64,000 nt of DNA from Pseudomonas abietaniphila. Lineage in GTDB: Bacteria; Pseudomonadota; Gammaproteobacteria; Pseudomonadales; Pseudomonadaceae. The position numbers and the translations under genes are program-made. Location of the stretch: NCBI RefSeq assembly GCF_900100795.1, contig NZ_FNCO01000004.1, positions 1 to 64,000 on the forward strand. The letters run 5' to 3'. Positions 10,562-20,101 of the stretch are shown one piece after another. Within the stretch, counting starts at the first letter, position 1, and each line of letters begins with the position of its first letter. The notes under the pieces are model-generated. The model ran no database searches. It was not told where the DNA came from and saw only the letters and a program-made list of their open reading frames with translations.

Positions 10562-10984
10562 TCAGCCCAATTCGATGATTTCGTAATCGTGGGTGATTTC
10601 AACGCCAGCGTTGCCCAACATGATAGACGCGGAGCAGTACTTCTCGGCGGAAAGCTCGATAGCGCGTTTGACTTGGGTCTCTTTCAGACCACGGCCCTTC
10701 ACCACGAAATGCAGGTGAATTTTGGTGAACACCTTGGGGTCCTCGTTGGCGCGTTCGGCTTCCAGAAACGCCTCGCAGCTTTCGACCGGCTGACGGGCCT
10801 TTTTCAGAATGCTGACCACGTCGAAGTTGCTGCAACCCCCCAGACCAATGAGCACCATCTCCATCGGGCGCACACCCAGATTACGACCGCCGCTCTCGGG
10901 CGGGCCATCCATCACGACCACGTGACCGCTGCCCGACTCGCCGAGGAACATGGCCTCACCGGCCCACTGAATACGCGCTTTCAT
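10562..10984 (-). CDS. OsmC family protein
   Basis: A 140-residue OsmC/Ohr-superfamily protein. These proteins reduce organic peroxides by a cysteine pair; here the candidate residues are Cys51 in GLGGCSNFD and Cys116 in EKYCSASIM. The pattern (GGxNxGxxPMExxLxxLGGC) is that of the YhfA subgroup rather than Ohr. It is divergent from vfr across about 200 nt. The upstream location of speD on the same strand shows no tight spacing, so it is probably monocistronic. Confidence 0.88.
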   Translation of the reverse strand: MKARIQWAGEAMFLGESGSGHVVVMDGPPESGGRNLGVRPMEMVLIGLGGCSNFDVVSILKKARQPVESCEAFLEAERANEDPKVFTKIHLHFVVKGRGLKETQVKRAIELSAEKYCSASIMLGNAGVEITHDYEIIELG

Positions 10985-11191
10985 CCCCAGGACTCCAATG
11001 CTTGAAAAAAGGCGGCCAGCTTAGCACAGGGCCGGAATGTCGCTGAGTGGACCGGAAATGTCGATAAGCGACAGAAATGTAGGAAATTTCCGAAAAAATG
11101 GCGAATTGCCGCTGCTGAACTGTGACAAATCGGAAATACTGCCGATACCTTTAAGAATGCCTCAGGGCGCAGTTTTTTACGGGATACAGCC
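10985..11191. promoter_or_regulatory. Divergent region OsmC-like / vfr
   Basis: The 207-nt spacer contains a TGTGAC half-site (around 11121-11126) resembling a CRP/Vfr half site, a GGAAATTTCC palindrome (around 11083-11092) and several GGAAAT repeats. Autoregulation by Vfr is known in P. aeruginosa, but no full TGTGA-N6-TCACA site is seen here, so binding is conjecture. Confidence 0.3.
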
Positions 11192-11836
11192 ATGGTCGCC
11201 ATGACCCCTCCGAACAAAGTGAAGCTGGTCGACAAACTTCTCCCTCACGCACAACGAAAGCGCTGCGCCGCCAAGAGCAACATCATCTGCGCCGGTGAAC
11301 AATCCGAATCGCTGTACCTGATCATCAAAGGGTCGGTCACGATCCTGATCGAGGACAACGAAGGCCGCGAGATGATTGTCGCCTACCTCAACAGCGGTGA
11401 TTTCTTCGGCGAGCTGGGCCTGTTCCAGCAAGCGGCGACCGGTCCACAGCGCAGCGCCTGGGTCCGGGCCAAGAGCGAGTGCGAAGTCGCCGAAATCAGC
11501 TACACGAAATTCCGCGAGTTGAGTCAGCACGACCCCGAGTTGATGTACGCGATAGGCGGACAAATGGCCGAGCGTCTGCGCAATACCACACGCAAAGTCG
11601 GCGACCTGGCATTTCTCGATGTCACCGGGCGCGTCGCACGCAGCCTGCTCGACCTGTGCAAACAGCCAGATGCGATGACTCACCCCGACGGCATGCAGAT
11701 CAAGATCACCCGTCAGGAAATCGGTCGTATCGTGGGGTGTTCACGCGAGATGGTGGGCCGCGTTCTCAAGTCTCTGGAAGAACAGAAGCTGGTGCACGTT
11801 CGTGGCAAGACGATGGTGGTCTTCGGCACTCGCTAA
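11192..11836 (+). CDS. vfr: cAMP-activated global regulator Vfr (CRP family)
   Basis: A 214-residue CRP-family transcription factor. The cyclic-nucleotide domain includes [10 protein letters not shown] and the QRSAWVRA segment whose Arg-Ser contacts cAMP; the C-terminal helix-turn-helix is [21 protein letters not shown]. The last 70 residues are almost identical to P. aeruginosa Vfr as I remember it. Vfr controls virulence, motility and catabolic genes there. The ATG at 11192 gives MVAMTPP. It converges with the lipoate-ligase-like gene 14 nt away, with a small CGCCCG/CGGGCG hairpin (11838-11863) spanning the junction. Confidence 0.95.
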   Translation: MVAMTPPNKVKLVDKLLPHAQRKRCAAKSNIICAGEQSESLYLIIKGSVTILIEDNEGREMIVAYLNSGDFFGELGLFQQAATGPQRSAWVRAKSECEVAEISYTKFRELSQHDPELMYAIGGQMAERLRNTTRKVGDLAFLDVTGRVARSLLDLCKQPDAMTHPDGMQIKITRQEIGRIVGCSREMVGRVLKSLEEQKLVHVRGKTMVVFGTR

Positions 11837-11850
11837 GCGCCCGATCCCGA

Positions 11851-12546
11851 CTATAAGCGGGCGAACATGTCCGCGTAGCGCTCGCCCAACCGGTCCAGGA
11901 AGTCGGGGGCGGCGAACAGCTCGTGCAGCGCGATGTGGCTCTGCGCACGGCAGCGCTGTTCCAACTCGCACATCTGATTGAAGCGGTTGACGGCATTGAC
12001 CATGTCAACCCGCTCGTTATCCAGCAGCATCGCGCCATGGGCCAGCACCACCGGGCGCCGTCCACCCTGACTTTGCCGCCAGCGCTGGGCCGTCCCGACC
12101 ATTTTGCGATCATCCAGATTGACGTTGAAACGACCGTCGCAGAAGGCGCCGTCAACCTCGCCCAGAGAAGCGGCGCCACCGAGATCGGTCAACACGTCGA
12201 GCATGGGCTGACACAGACGCATGTAGGCGTTCTCGATACGATCCCTGTCCAGATCGGATTGTGGCTGAACGTAGACCAGCGCGACGTTCACCGTGGCAGG
12301 TGACTGTGGGACCGGTTCTCCGCCGCTTTCACGCAGCAGAACCGGCCAACCGATATCGGCCAGGGTCTCGCTGGCTTCGGTGAAACCGTCCAGACGGCTC
12401 AAGCGTCGCGGCATCACCAGCGCGTGATCACTGGGTCGCCAGAACAACAGACCGTAATCGGCATCGCCTGCGCAGACCGAGGCCAGCAGGTCCTGTTCGG
12501 CCTTGAGGCCGGCTTCAACGCAGATGTCGATTACCTGGGTGGTCAT
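11851..12546 (-). CDS. Lipoate-protein ligase A family protein
   Basis: A 231-residue protein of the biotin/lipoate ligase (LplA/LipB) fold. Visible signs are the RRLSRLDGFTEA and LLRESGGEPVPQ segments (the SGGG-like nucleotide motif) and DRKMVGTAQRW, which carries the probable catalytic lysine and the G-x-A motif of LplA. It is shorter than E. coli LplA and lacks its C-terminal domain. The frame runs upstream into trpC, but the ATG at 12546 (MTTQVIDICVEAG) is the sensible start. It follows trpC by 34 nt on the same strand, so it may be read with trpGDC, an odd partner. Substrate (lipoate, octanoate or other) is not known. Confidence 0.75.
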   Translation of the reverse strand: MTTQVIDICVEAGLKAEQDLLASVCAGDADYGLLFWRPSDHALVMPRRLSRLDGFTEASETLADIGWPVLLRESGGEPVPQSPATVNVALVYVQPQSDLDRDRIENAYMRLCQPMLDVLTDLGGAASLGEVDGAFCDGRFNVNLDDRKMVGTAQRWRQSQGGRRPVVLAHGAMLLDNERVDMVNAVNRFNQMCELEQRCRAQSHIALHELFAAPDFLDRLGERYADMFARL

Positions 12547-12580
12547 GATCACGCCTCGTTCCGACGAACCTATGGCCGTC

Positions 12581-13417
12581 TCAATCCAGGGTGCTGGATT
12601 TGATGGCCGTACCTTTTTCCGGGAAGAACAGACGCTGCAGCTCCACACCCGGCTTCTCGGCGCGCATGAATGCTTCGCCAACCAGGAACGAGTACACGTC
12701 GTTGATTTCCATCAACTCGACGTCGGCACGGTTGAGAATGCCGCTCTCGGTGATGACCAGGCGATCACGCGGGATACGCGGCAACAGGTCCAGCGTGGTT
12801 TCCAGGCTGACATCGAACGTATGCAGGTTACGGTTGTTAATCCCCACCAGCGGCGTATCGAGGGTTTTCAGCGCACGCTCCAGCTCATCACCGTCGTGCA
12901 CTTCAACCAGCACGTCCAGTTTGTTGGCTTTGGCGACCGCAGCCAGTTCGGCCATCTGAACGTCGTCCAGCGCAGAAACAATCAGCAGGATGCAGTCTGC
13001 GCCCAGCGCGCGAGCTTCGACGACCTGATACGGGTCGATCATGAAGTCCTTGCGGATCACCGGCAGTTTGCACGCGCCACGGGCTTCTTTCAGATAGGCG
13101 TCAGCACCCTGAAAGAAGTCGATGTCGGTCAGCACGGAAAGACACGTCGCGCCGCCCGCTTCGTAGCTTTTGGCGATTTCAGCGGGCTGGAAATGCTCGC
13201 GAATCACGCCCTTGCTCGGCGAAGCCTTCTTGATTTCGGCGATGACGGCAGGCTGCTTGCGCTTCGCCTGCTCGATCAGCGCCTTTGCGAAGCCACGTGG
13301 AGCATCGGCGGTGGCAACCAGGGTTTCCAGCTCGGACAGGCTGACGCTGGCGCGCCGCGCCGCGACTTCCTCGGCCTTACGGGCGAGAATCTTTTCCAAT
13401 ACCGTCGGCACGCTCAT
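12581..13417 (-). CDS. trpC: Indole-3-glycerol phosphate synthase
   Basis: A (beta/alpha)8-barrel enzyme of 278 residues closing the indole ring in tryptophan synthesis. The phosphate/catalytic motif [11 protein letters not shown], the IRKDF motif, and [11 protein letters not shown] are present. It is not fused to TrpF, as usual in Pseudomonas. Its ATG overlaps the trpD stop by 4 nt (13414-13417), indicating translational coupling within trpGDC. Confidence 0.97.
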   Translation of the reverse strand: MSVPTVLEKILARKAEEVAARRASVSLSELETLVATADAPRGFAKALIEQAKRKQPAVIAEIKKASPSKGVIREHFQPAEIAKSYEAGGATCLSVLTDIDFFQGADAYLKEARGACKLPVIRKDFMIDPYQVVEARALGADCILLIVSALDDVQMAELAAVAKANKLDVLVEVHDGDELERALKTLDTPLVGINNRNLHTFDVSLETTLDLLPRIPRDRLVITESGILNRADVELMEINDVYSFLVGEAFMRAEKPGVELQRLFFPEKGTAIKSSTLD

Positions 13418-14469
13418 CCTTCATTCTCCTGTTTGAATACCGCGGTAAAAGCACCCAGCTCTTCAAGCTTCTCACGCGCCAGACCGGTGTGCAGCGCATC
13501 GTGCGCCAATGCCACGCCTTCCTTCAGGGAAGAGGCATGATCGGCGGCGTACAGCGCGGCGCCCGCATTGAGCACAATCATTTCAGCCGCTTTCTGGCCG
13601 TTCTCGGTTTTGCGCCGACCCAGCGCATCGCGGATCAATTCCAGCGACTGCGCAGGACTGTCGACCACCAGGCCGAACAGGCTCTGGCTCTTCATGCCCA
13701 GGTCTTCCGGTTGCACCCAGTATTCGGTGACTTCGCCGTTCTTGAGTTCAGCGACAAAGGTCGGCGCCGCGAGGCTGAATTCGTCCAGGCCGTCCTGTGA
13801 GTGCACCACCAACACGTGCTTGCTGCCCAGACGCGACAGCACTTCAGCCAGCGGACGGCACAGCGCCTGACTGAACACGCCGACGACCTGGTGCTTGACG
13901 CCTGCCGGGTTAGTCAGTGGACCCAGCATGTTGAACAGCGTGCGCAGGCCCAGCTCTTTGCGCGGACCGGCGGCATGTTTCATCGCCCCATGATGGGTTT
14001 GCGCAAACATGAAGCCAATGCCGACGCTGTCGATGCAACGCGCCACCTGAACCGGCGTCAGGTTCAGATAGACACCCGCCGCTTCCAGCAGATCGGCACT
14101 GCCGCTTTTGCCGGAGACAGCACGGTTGCCGTGTTTGGCGACCGTGCAGCCCGCCGCAGCGATGACGAACGAAGCGGCTGTCGAGACGTTGAAGATATTC
14201 GCGCCGTCGCCGCCGGTGCCGACAATGTCGACCACGCCTTCGAGGGTCTTGAGTTCGACCTTGTCGGCCAGCTCACGCATGACCGAGACCGCGCCGACAA
14301 TCTCGTCGATGCTCTCGCTCTTCATGCGCATGCCCATCAGAAAGGCACCGATCTGCGCCTGCGTGCACTGGCCGGTCATGATTTCGCGCATGACGTCGCG
14401 CATTTCGTCGGTGCTCAGGTCCAGTTGCGTCACAACCCGGCCCAGCGCCGTCTTGATATCCATTGCCAT
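13414..14469 (-). CDS. trpD: Anthranilate phosphoribosyltransferase
   Basis: Transfers phosphoribose from PRPP to anthranilate; 351 residues. The PRPP-binding [14 protein letters not shown] motif and [15 protein letters not shown] segment are present. Two in-frame ATGs exist (14469 and 14463); AAGGA lies about 9 nt ahead of 14469, so that start is preferred. It follows trpG by 12 nt and overlaps trpC by 4 nt. Confidence 0.97.
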   Translation of the reverse strand: MAMDIKTALGRVVTQLDLSTDEMRDVMREIMTGQCTQAQIGAFLMGMRMKSESIDEIVGAVSVMRELADKVELKTLEGVVDIVGTGGDGANIFNVSTAASFVIAAAGCTVAKHGNRAVSGKSGSADLLEAAGVYLNLTPVQVARCIDSVGIGFMFAQTHHGAMKHAAGPRKELGLRTLFNMLGPLTNPAGVKHQVVGVFSQALCRPLAEVLSRLGSKHVLVVHSQDGLDEFSLAAPTFVAELKNGEVTEYWVQPEDLGMKSQSLFGLVVDSPAQSLELIRDALGRRKTENGQKAAEMIVLNAGAALYAADHASSLKEGVALAHDALHTGLAREKLEELGAFTAVFKQENEG

Positions 14470-14481
14470 ATCGAAGTGTCC

Positions 14482-15081
14482 TTAACCCTGACGAGTGCCG
14501 CCGGTCTGCTTGAGGAAGTTGGCGAACAGCTCGTGACCCTGCTCGGAAAGAATCGACTCAGGGTGGAATTGCACACCCTCGACATTCAGCGTCTTGTGAC
14601 GCAAGCCCATGATCTCATCGACGGAGCCGTCTTCGAGCTGGGTCCATGCGGTCATTTCCAGGCAGTCCGGCAGTGTCTCGCGCTTGACCACCAGCGAGTG
14701 ATAGCGGGTAACTGTCAGCGGGTGTTTCAACCCTTCGAACACGCCTTTGTCTTCGTGGATCAGGTCGCTGGTTTTGCCGTGCATCACCTGACGCGCGCGC
14801 ACGACGTCGCCGCCAAACGCCTGGCCGATGGACTGATGGCCCAGGCAGACGCCCAGCACCGGCAGCTTGCCGGCGAAGTGCTTGATCACGTCGATGGACA
14901 CGCCCGCTTCATTCGGGGTGCAAGGGCCTGGGGAAACGACGATGCGCTCGGGGTTCAGCGCCTCGATTTCAGCGACGGTCATTTCGTCGTTGCGGATCAC
15001 TTTAACGTCGGCGCCCAACTCGCCAAGGTACTGCACGACGTTATAGGTGAAAGAGTCGTAGTTATCGATCATCAGCAGCAT
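14482..15081 (-). CDS. trpG: Anthranilate synthase glutamine amidotransferase subunit
   Basis: A 199-residue class I glutamine amidotransferase that supplies ammonia to TrpE; it also serves para-aminobenzoate synthesis in some bacteria (PabA). The nucleophile is Cys79 in [10 protein letters not shown] and the His-Glu pair is in [11 protein letters not shown]. It is the first gene of trpGDC and is preceded by a long leader with a Trp-rich peptide (see 15245-15289), suggesting attenuation. The partner trpE lies about 6 kb away at 20102-21583. Confidence 0.96.
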   Translation of the reverse strand: MLLMIDNYDSFTYNVVQYLGELGADVKVIRNDEMTVAEIEALNPERIVVSPGPCTPNEAGVSIDVIKHFAGKLPVLGVCLGHQSIGQAFGGDVVRARQVMHGKTSDLIHEDKGVFEGLKHPLTVTRYHSLVVKRETLPDCLEMTAWTQLEDGSVDEIMGLRHKTLNVEGVQFHPESILSEQGHELFANFLKQTGGTRQG

Positions 15082-15244
15082 GGTGTGCTCAACCTCTTGG
15101 AATCACTGACCTTTATTCAAACCTTCCAGAGTCCGTGTTCGTTTTTGCGCCCGTTTGTGCAGTCGTTGCATGGCTCGACTGGGGCAGACGTCACGGTTTG
15201 AAGGCAGGGTGTTACAGGGCCGGGAGAGCCGGCAGGGAAAAGAG
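15082..15244 (-). promoter_or_regulatory. trpGDC attenuator leader region
   Basis: The 163-nt untranslated stretch between the Trp leader peptide and trpG. On the minus strand it holds, right after the peptide, a GCCGG-CTCTC-CCGGC hairpin, and further on CAGTCG pairs with CGACTG around a 10-nt loop (about 15159-15182). No classical GC stem followed directly by a long U run is seen. Attenuation of trpGDC has been reported in P. putida; the exact alternative folds here are inference. Confidence 0.55.
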
Positions 15245-15289
15245 TCAGGCGCGCCAACGCCAGCGGGCGTGAGCCTTGATAACGCGCAT
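15245..15289 (-). CDS. trpL: Tryptophan leader peptide for trpGDC
   Basis: A 14-codon open frame, MRVIKAHARWRWRA, with two Trp codons separated by one Arg codon just before the stop. Its near twin (MKVIKALARWRWRA) precedes trpE at 21654-21698. The ATG is preceded by the conserved GCAAACTCTTG rather than a strong ribosome-binding site. A frame is open further upstream to 15478 but shows no sign of coding. Ribosome stalling at the Trp codons would control trpGDC. Conservation of position and wording in both trp units makes the call firm; translation is not proven. Confidence 0.8.
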   Translation of the reverse strand: MRVIKAHARWRWRA

Positions 15290-15458
15290 CAAGAGTTTGC
15301 TGACAGTCGTCACGGAAGGGGTCTCATCTAAACGTTTTGGGACATTAGCGTACCGAATCAAGCGGCGCAACCGCATTGTACGATAGAAAAAATTTGAGTG
15401 GATGCAGTCAGAACGAGCGGCATAACACGGATCAGCCTGTGTCGGAGTTTCAACCCTT
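15290..15458 (-). promoter_or_regulatory. Probable trpGDC promoter region
   Basis: On the minus strand a TTGCGC (-35-like), 17-nt spacer and TAATGT (-10-like) lie at about 15343-15371, roughly 60 nt ahead of the leader peptide. The next gene, a LysR regulator on the same strand, ends at 15459, so trp transcription must start in this gap or read through from it. The promoter match is modest. Confidence 0.35.
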
Positions 15459-16379
15459 TCAAACCGGGGCTGTTTCACCGAGCAGTCGGGACATCCTGGC
15501 CCGCAGCCGAGGCCCGACGAAATCCAGAAACGCGCGCAGCTTCAACGGCAGCGGCGCCTGACCGGTGTGCACCAGGCTGACGGGCAAGGGCGCCGATTCA
15601 TAAGACGCCAAAACCACACGAAGCGCGCCATGACGCACAGCTTCCGCCACTTGATAAGACAGAACGCGAATCAAGCCGACACCCAGTGCCGATGCATCGA
15701 TGGCAGCCTCGGCGGTGTTCACCGTGAGCCTTGACTGAACAGGCACCGACACCTGAGAGCGGCCAGCGCCGAAGACCCAGGCGCGTTTAGACTCCAGCAC
15801 CTCAAAGGTGATGCAGTCGTGTTCGGCCAGATCAGTCGGGTGAGTGGGCTCGCCACGCTGACTCAGGTAGGCGGGACTCGCACACACGACGCGCCGCACC
15901 GTTCCCACGCGGGTCGCCATAAGCGAACTGTCGGGCAGCTCACCTATGCGCACGGCAATATCACCGTGCTCTTCCATTAAATGCACCACGCGATCGGTCA
16001 GCATCAGGTTGACGGTGATCAGCGGGTAATGAGCCAGAAATTCTGCAATCACGGGCACCGCGTGCAGGCGGCCGAACACCACGGGCGCCGTGACCGTCAG
16101 CTCGCCTTTCGGCGCCGAATATTCCCCCGTCGCAGCCCGCTCCGCCTCACCGATGTCTTCAAGAATCCGCCGGCACGCGACCAGGTAAGCGCTTCCAGCT
16201 TCGGTCAGTGAAAGCTGACGCGTGGTGCGGTGCAGCAAGCGTGTTTTCAGGTGCGTTTCCAGCTCCACGACCTTGCGGCTGACTGTCGCCAGCGGCATGC
16301 CGAGTCGGCGTGCTGCGGCGGACAGGCTGCCAGCGTCCGCAACGGTGACAAAGATGGACATCGAGTCAAGGCGGTTCAA
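15459..16379 (-). CDS. LysR-family transcriptional regulator
   Basis: A 306-residue LysR regulator: N-terminal winged helix-turn-helix (about residues 1-60, with SLSAAARRLGMPLATVSRKV) and a C-terminal substrate-binding domain. The subgroup looks like the DsdC/PA-type CrgA family (MDRLxxMxxFVxVAdxGS). It is divergent from an MFS exporter gene across 146 nt that contain a perfect dyad (16409-16427), so it probably controls that transporter and itself. The effector is unknown. Confidence 0.9.
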   Translation of the reverse strand: MNRLDSMSIFVTVADAGSLSAAARRLGMPLATVSRKVVELETHLKTRLLHRTTRQLSLTEAGSAYLVACRRILEDIGEAERAATGEYSAPKGELTVTAPVVFGRLHAVPVIAEFLAHYPLITVNLMLTDRVVHLMEEHGDIAVRIGELPDSSLMATRVGTVRRVVCASPAYLSQRGEPTHPTDLAEHDCITFEVLESKRAWVFGAGRSQVSVPVQSRLTVNTAEAAIDASALGVGLIRVLSYQVAEAVRHGALRVVLASYESAPLPVSLVHTGQAPLPLKLRAFLDFVGPRLRARMSRLLGETAPV

Positions 16380-16408
16380 CGGCGACTCTCTCGGAATATG
16401 GAAGAATG

Positions 16409-16427
16409 ATTCCCGATCTTAGGGAAT
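16409..16427. promoter_or_regulatory. Perfect inverted repeat, candidate LysR operator
   Basis: ATTCCC (16409-16414), 7-nt spacer, GGGAAT (16422-16427). It lies 30 nt from the LysR start and about 100 nt before the MFS start, the usual place for a LysR-type binding site in a divergent promoter region. Confidence 0.55.
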
Positions 16428-16525
16428 TATCTTTACCAATGCGAGGGCGTAGGGTTCAAGGCTCACCACCGGTACGCGACAGATTGGCTGCAAGTGCCGG
16501 AGCCACTTACCCACAGGAGGGTGCC

Positions 16526-17740
16526 ATGAGCATTTCCAAAACGCCCGCTGCGCCCGTCATCGCGTCACGCGGCAAAATCATCATGATGGCGATCATTGCC
16601 GGAGCGGTGATCACTAATCTGTACTGCGTACAGCCCATCTTGCCGCTGATCGCCTCAAGTCTTGGCGTTGACCAAACGACCGTGGACCTCGTGGCCGGCG
16701 CAGCGCTGCTCGGGTTTGCCTTTGGGCTCGCGCTGCTGTTGCCGCTGGGCGACCGTTTCGATCGGCGCAAGCTGGTCCTCGGACAAATCGCGGTCGCCTT
16801 CATTTTCGGTATCGCCGCCGCAGCAGCGCCGAGCATCTGGACGTTGATTGCCGCGGCGTTCGGTCTGGGTGTGGTCAGCTGCGTCCCACAGCAACTGGTG
16901 CCTTTCGCTGCGGTGATGTCGCAACCCAGTGAACGCGGACGTAACGTGGGAACCGTGGTCAGCGGCATCATGGTCGGCATTCTGCTGGGCCGAACCATCA
17001 GCGGCGTGGTGGGTGACACCTACGGTTGGCGCGCGGTGTTCGGCGTAGAAGCAGCCTTCATGATCCCGGTCTTCATCGCCGCCGCAACGCTGCTGCCCAA
17101 GGGCGTGCCCAGCACCCAACTTTCCTACGGTCGCCTGCTGGCTTCGCTGTGGCCGTTGATGCGCGACAACCGTCCGATTCGCGAATCAATGATGGTCCAG
17201 GCGCTGCTGTGGGCGTGCTTCAACGCCTTCTGGGTGAACTTGGCCGCGCTGCTCGCAGATGGCCCCATGCATCTGGGCAGTGCCTGGGCGGGTGGATTCG
17301 GCATCATCGGTGCGGCCGGCGCGCTTGCCGCTTCTCTGGGCGGTCGTGCCTCGGACACACTCGGTGCGCGCAAGGTGATTGGCGCCAGCATCGCTATCGT
17401 GACGTTGTCCTTCCTGCTCCTCGCCGGTGCCGAGTCCTCTCTGATCTTCCTTGTGATCGGGGTTATCGTGCTCGACATCGGCGTACAGGCCGGCCTTGTG
17501 TCCAACCAGACCCGCGCCTTTGCGGTCGACCCGAAAGCGCAAGGCCGAATCAACAGCCTTTATATGACCGCAACGTTCTTCGGTGGCGCGGTCGGCACCA
17601 TCATCAGCGGCTGGCTAATGGCCCGACTGGGATGGCAAGGGATCGTCGCCTTCGGAATCCTGCTGGGTCTGATCGCGATGGCCATCCACTGGGTCGGCTC
17701 GGCCCGCCTCCCGCAAAAACAAGTGAGCCCTGGCGCCTGA
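16526..17740 (+). CDS. Major facilitator superfamily transporter
   Basis: A 404-residue inner-membrane protein with 12 predicted helices. The motif A-like GDRFDRRKLVLG lies in the loop between helices 2 and 3, and the pattern is that of DHA1-type drug/arabinose exporters (YCVQPILPLIASSLGV at the start). AGGAGG lies 6 nt before the ATG at 16526; the longer frame from 16406 is not used. It is divergent from the LysR regulator. Likely an exporter; the substrate is unknown. A terminator follows at 17823-17853. Confidence 0.88.
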   Translation: MSISKTPAAPVIASRGKIIMMAIIAGAVITNLYCVQPILPLIASSLGVDQTTVDLVAGAALLGFAFGLALLLPLGDRFDRRKLVLGQIAVAFIFGIAAAAAPSIWTLIAAAFGLGVVSCVPQQLVPFAAVMSQPSERGRNVGTVVSGIMVGILLGRTISGVVGDTYGWRAVFGVEAAFMIPVFIAAATLLPKGVPSTQLSYGRLLASLWPLMRDNRPIRESMMVQALLWACFNAFWVNLAALLADGPMHLGSAWAGGFGIIGAAGALAASLGGRASDTLGARKVIGASIAIVTLSFLLLAGAESSLIFLVIGVIVLDIGVQAGLVSNQTRAFAVDPKAQGRINSLYMTATFFGGAVGTIISGWLMARLGWQGIVAFGILLGLIAMAIHWVGSARLPQKQVSPGA

Positions 17741-17822
17741 AACGCTGTCACTCGTAAGTTCTGAAACAGACGACAAAAGCCCTCAGTCAAACGTTTCCTC
17801 TTGATCCCGCACGTTGGATTCG

Positions 17823-17853
17823 GGTGTCCGCTTTCCGGGTGGACACCTTTTTT
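17823..17853 (+). terminator. Rho-independent terminator after the MFS gene
   Basis: Stem GGTGTCC (17823-17829) / GGACACC (17841-17847) followed at once by six T residues. It ends the MFS transcript ahead of estA. Confidence 0.8.
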
Positions 17854-17973
17854 CTGCTGACCGTGAACGCACTGTTCTTGCGACGCACCTGCATCCTTGT
17901 TGATACAGAACATGGCGACCTGTGTCGTGGCTGCTACCTTGTCGTACAGCAATAAAAAAAGAAGGGATTTCTC

Positions 17974-19914
17974 ATGCTCAACGCCACACTGTCGCGACCT
18001 TTCGCCGCCTGCCTCCTCGCGCTCGCCTGCTCCTCGGCGACGGCAGCTTCCTCGCCCTATTCAACGATGATCGTATTCGGCGACAGCCTCGCCGATGCGG
18101 GCCAGTTTCCCGACGCGGGCGGCCCACCCGGTGCAACCTTGCGCTTCACCAACCGTACCGGCCCCACGTATCTGAATGGAAGCGGTGAGGTGTTCGGCCT
18201 GAACGCCTCGACGCTGCTGGGCGGCATGCTCGGGGTGTCACCCAATGATCTACAGGCATCCACCTCACCGGTCCGTGCGGCACAAGGATTGGCCGACGGT
18301 AACAACTGGGCGGTGGGTGGTGATCGGACGGATCAAATTTTGGCCGCGATCACCACTCAGTCGCAGGTCGCCAATACCGATACCACGACCGGCGTGACCA
18401 CCGTTTTCCGCACACGACCAGGTTATCTGGCAGAAACCGGCTTTCGTGCCGACCCGAATGCGCTGTATTACCTGACCGGCGGTGGCAACGACTTTCTGCA
18501 GGGTCGGGTGCTCAGCCCGGGGCAAGCGGTCAGTGCCGCGAACAATCTCGCTGACAGCGCGCAGGTGCTGTCGCAGGCAGGTGCGCGTTACATCATGGTC
18601 TGGCTGCTGCCCGATATCGGCCAGACGCCCGCTGTTTCAGGCACGCCATTGCAGGTCCCGTCGACGTTGCTCAGCGGCGTGTTCAATCAACAGCTGGTAA
18701 ACCGTCTCGGGCAAATCAATGCCGAGGTCATCCCGCTGAACGTGCCCGGCCTGGTCAGAGAAGTGTTGGCCGAACCTGCGCGCTACGGTCTGGCCGCCGA
18801 CCAGAATCTGGTCGGCACCTGTTTCAGTGGTAACAGCTGCACCGCCAACAGTGTTTACGGAATTGGCGGGCTCACGCCTGACCCGACGAAACTGCTGTTC
18901 AACGACGGGGTTCACCCCACCGTCGCCGGCCAGCGCCTCATCGCCGACTACGGCTATTCCATTCTCTCTGCTCCGTGGGAGATCACCCTGCTGCCGGAAA
19001 TGGCCAATGGCACTTTGCGCGCACAGCAGGATGAGCTGCGCAGTCAGTGGCTGGCCGACTGGGGCAACTGGCAGAACGTGGGTGAATGGCGTGCGATCGT
19101 CGCCGGGGGCGGTCAGAAACTGGACTTCGATGCGCAGAGCAATTCTGCGAGGGGCGACGGCCATGGCTACAACCTGACCATCGGCGGCAGCTACCGGTTT
19201 GCCGAAGACTGGCGTGCCGGCCTGGTGGCGGGCGCCTACCGGCAGACGCTGGAAGCGGGTCCACGGGATTCGGACTACAAGCTCAACAGCTACATCGCGA
19301 CGGCTTTTGTGCAGTTTCAGGCGAATCACTGGTGGGCTGATCTCGCTGCATCGGGCGGCAAGCTCGATTACGACAACCTCAAGCGCAAATTTGCGCTGGG
19401 CGTCAGCGAGGGTGCAGAGAAAAGCGACACCGACGGCAACCTTTGGGCGCTCAGTGGCCGAGTGGGATTCGATCTTGCCGAGCAGACCAGCCGCTGGCAT
19501 GTCTCGCCCTTCATCAGCGCCGATTACTCGCATGTCGAGGTGGACGGTTACTCGGAGAACAGCACTCGGGCGACGGCGCTCAACTACGACGATCAAACCC
19601 GCCGTTCAAAACGGCTCGGAGCAGGCGTGCAGGGCAAGTTCGACCTCACACCGCAAACCCAGCTGTTTGGCGAGGTGGCACATGAGCGGGAATTCGACAC
19701 CGATCAGCAGGATGTGACCATCGCACTGAACAGCGTTCCCGGCGTGGACTTCAATCTGGAAGGTTATGAGCCGCAGCGCAGTTTGAATCGGGCAAGCGTT
19801 GGCATGAGTCAGAAGCTCGCCCCGGATCTGACACTGCGTGCGGGTTACAACTGGCGCAAAAACGATGACGTGACGCAGCAAGGGGTGAATCTTGCGTTGA
19901 GCCTGGATTTCTAA
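17974..19914 (+). CDS. estA: GDSL esterase autotransporter EstA
   Basis: Outer-membrane esterase of 646 residues, the same length as P. aeruginosa EstA as I recall it. A signal peptide (about residues 1-25, ending ATAA) precedes a GDSL hydrolase passenger and a C-terminal 12-strand autotransporter barrel ending ALSLDF. Catalytic residues: Ser38 in GDSL, Asp311 and His314 in DGVHPT; the GGNDF block is also present. In P. aeruginosa it acts on short-chain glycerol esters and affects rhamnolipid production, swarming and biofilm. It is transcribed alone, bounded by the terminator at 17823 and the convergent trpE. Confidence 0.95.
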   Translation: MLNATLSRPFAACLLALACSSATAASSPYSTMIVFGDSLADAGQFPDAGGPPGATLRFTNRTGPTYLNGSGEVFGLNASTLLGGMLGVSPNDLQASTSPVRAAQGLADGNNWAVGGDRTDQILAAITTQSQVANTDTTTGVTTVFRTRPGYLAETGFRADPNALYYLTGGGNDFLQGRVLSPGQAVSAANNLADSAQVLSQAGARYIMVWLLPDIGQTPAVSGTPLQVPSTLLSGVFNQQLVNRLGQINAEVIPLNVPGLVREVLAEPARYGLAADQNLVGTCFSGNSCTANSVYGIGGLTPDPTKLLFNDGVHPTVAGQRLIADYGYSILSAPWEITLLPEMANGTLRAQQDELRSQWLADWGNWQNVGEWRAIVAGGGQKLDFDAQSNSARGDGHGYNLTIGGSYRFAEDWRAGLVAGAYRQTLEAGPRDSDYKLNSYIATAFVQFQANHWWADLAASGGKLDYDNLKRKFALGVSEGAEKSDTDGNLWALSGRVGFDLAEQTSRWHVSPFISADYSHVEVDGYSENSTRATALNYDDQTRRSKRLGAGVQGKFDLTPQTQLFGEVAHEREFDTDQQDVTIALNSVPGVDFNLEGYEPQRSLNRASVGMSQKLAPDLTLRAGYNWRKNDDVTQQGVNLALSLDF

Positions 19915-19946
19915 TGCCGCTCTCCTACCCCGCATCAAACGTGGAC

Positions 19947-20040
19947 GTGTAGGAGCGCGCTTGCCCGCGAAGACTGATTGTCTGACGCTGAGTTTGCAGC
20001 GGATGTACCGACCTCATCGCGGGCAAGCGCGCTCCTACAC
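19947..20040. repeat. REP-type inverted pair (TGTAGGAGCGCGC family)
   Basis: Arms of 23 nt at 19948-19970 and 20017-20039 (beginning TGTAGGAGCGCGCTTGCCC) are perfect reverse complements separated by 46 nt. The same arm occurs at 27691-27713 and 27757-27779 and in part at 32437-32459 and 36376-36464. This is the common intergenic palindrome family of fluorescent pseudomonads. Confidence 0.85.
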
Positions 20041-20056
20041 GGGATTTGCGCCGGAC

Positions 20057-20086
20057 AAAAAAAACGGCGCCATTGGCGCCGTTTTT
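20057..20086. terminator. Bidirectional terminator between estA and trpE
   Basis: Stem AAAACGGCGCC (20061-20071) / GGCGCCGTTTT (20075-20085) with a 3-nt ATT loop, flanked by A and T runs. It serves estA (+) and trpE (-). Confidence 0.88.
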
Positions 20087-20101
20087 AAGGGTGCAGCTTC
20101 A

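Noticed and set aside
11121..11126. Vfr/CRP binding site upstream of vfr
   Set aside because: Only one half-site (TGTGAC) is present without the matching TCACA at the right distance, so it is mentioned but not called as an operator.
15245..15478. 77-codon frame ending in the Trp leader peptide
   Set aside because: Only the last 14 codons match the trpE leader; the upstream part shows no family likeness and contains the probable promoter. The short peptide is reported instead.
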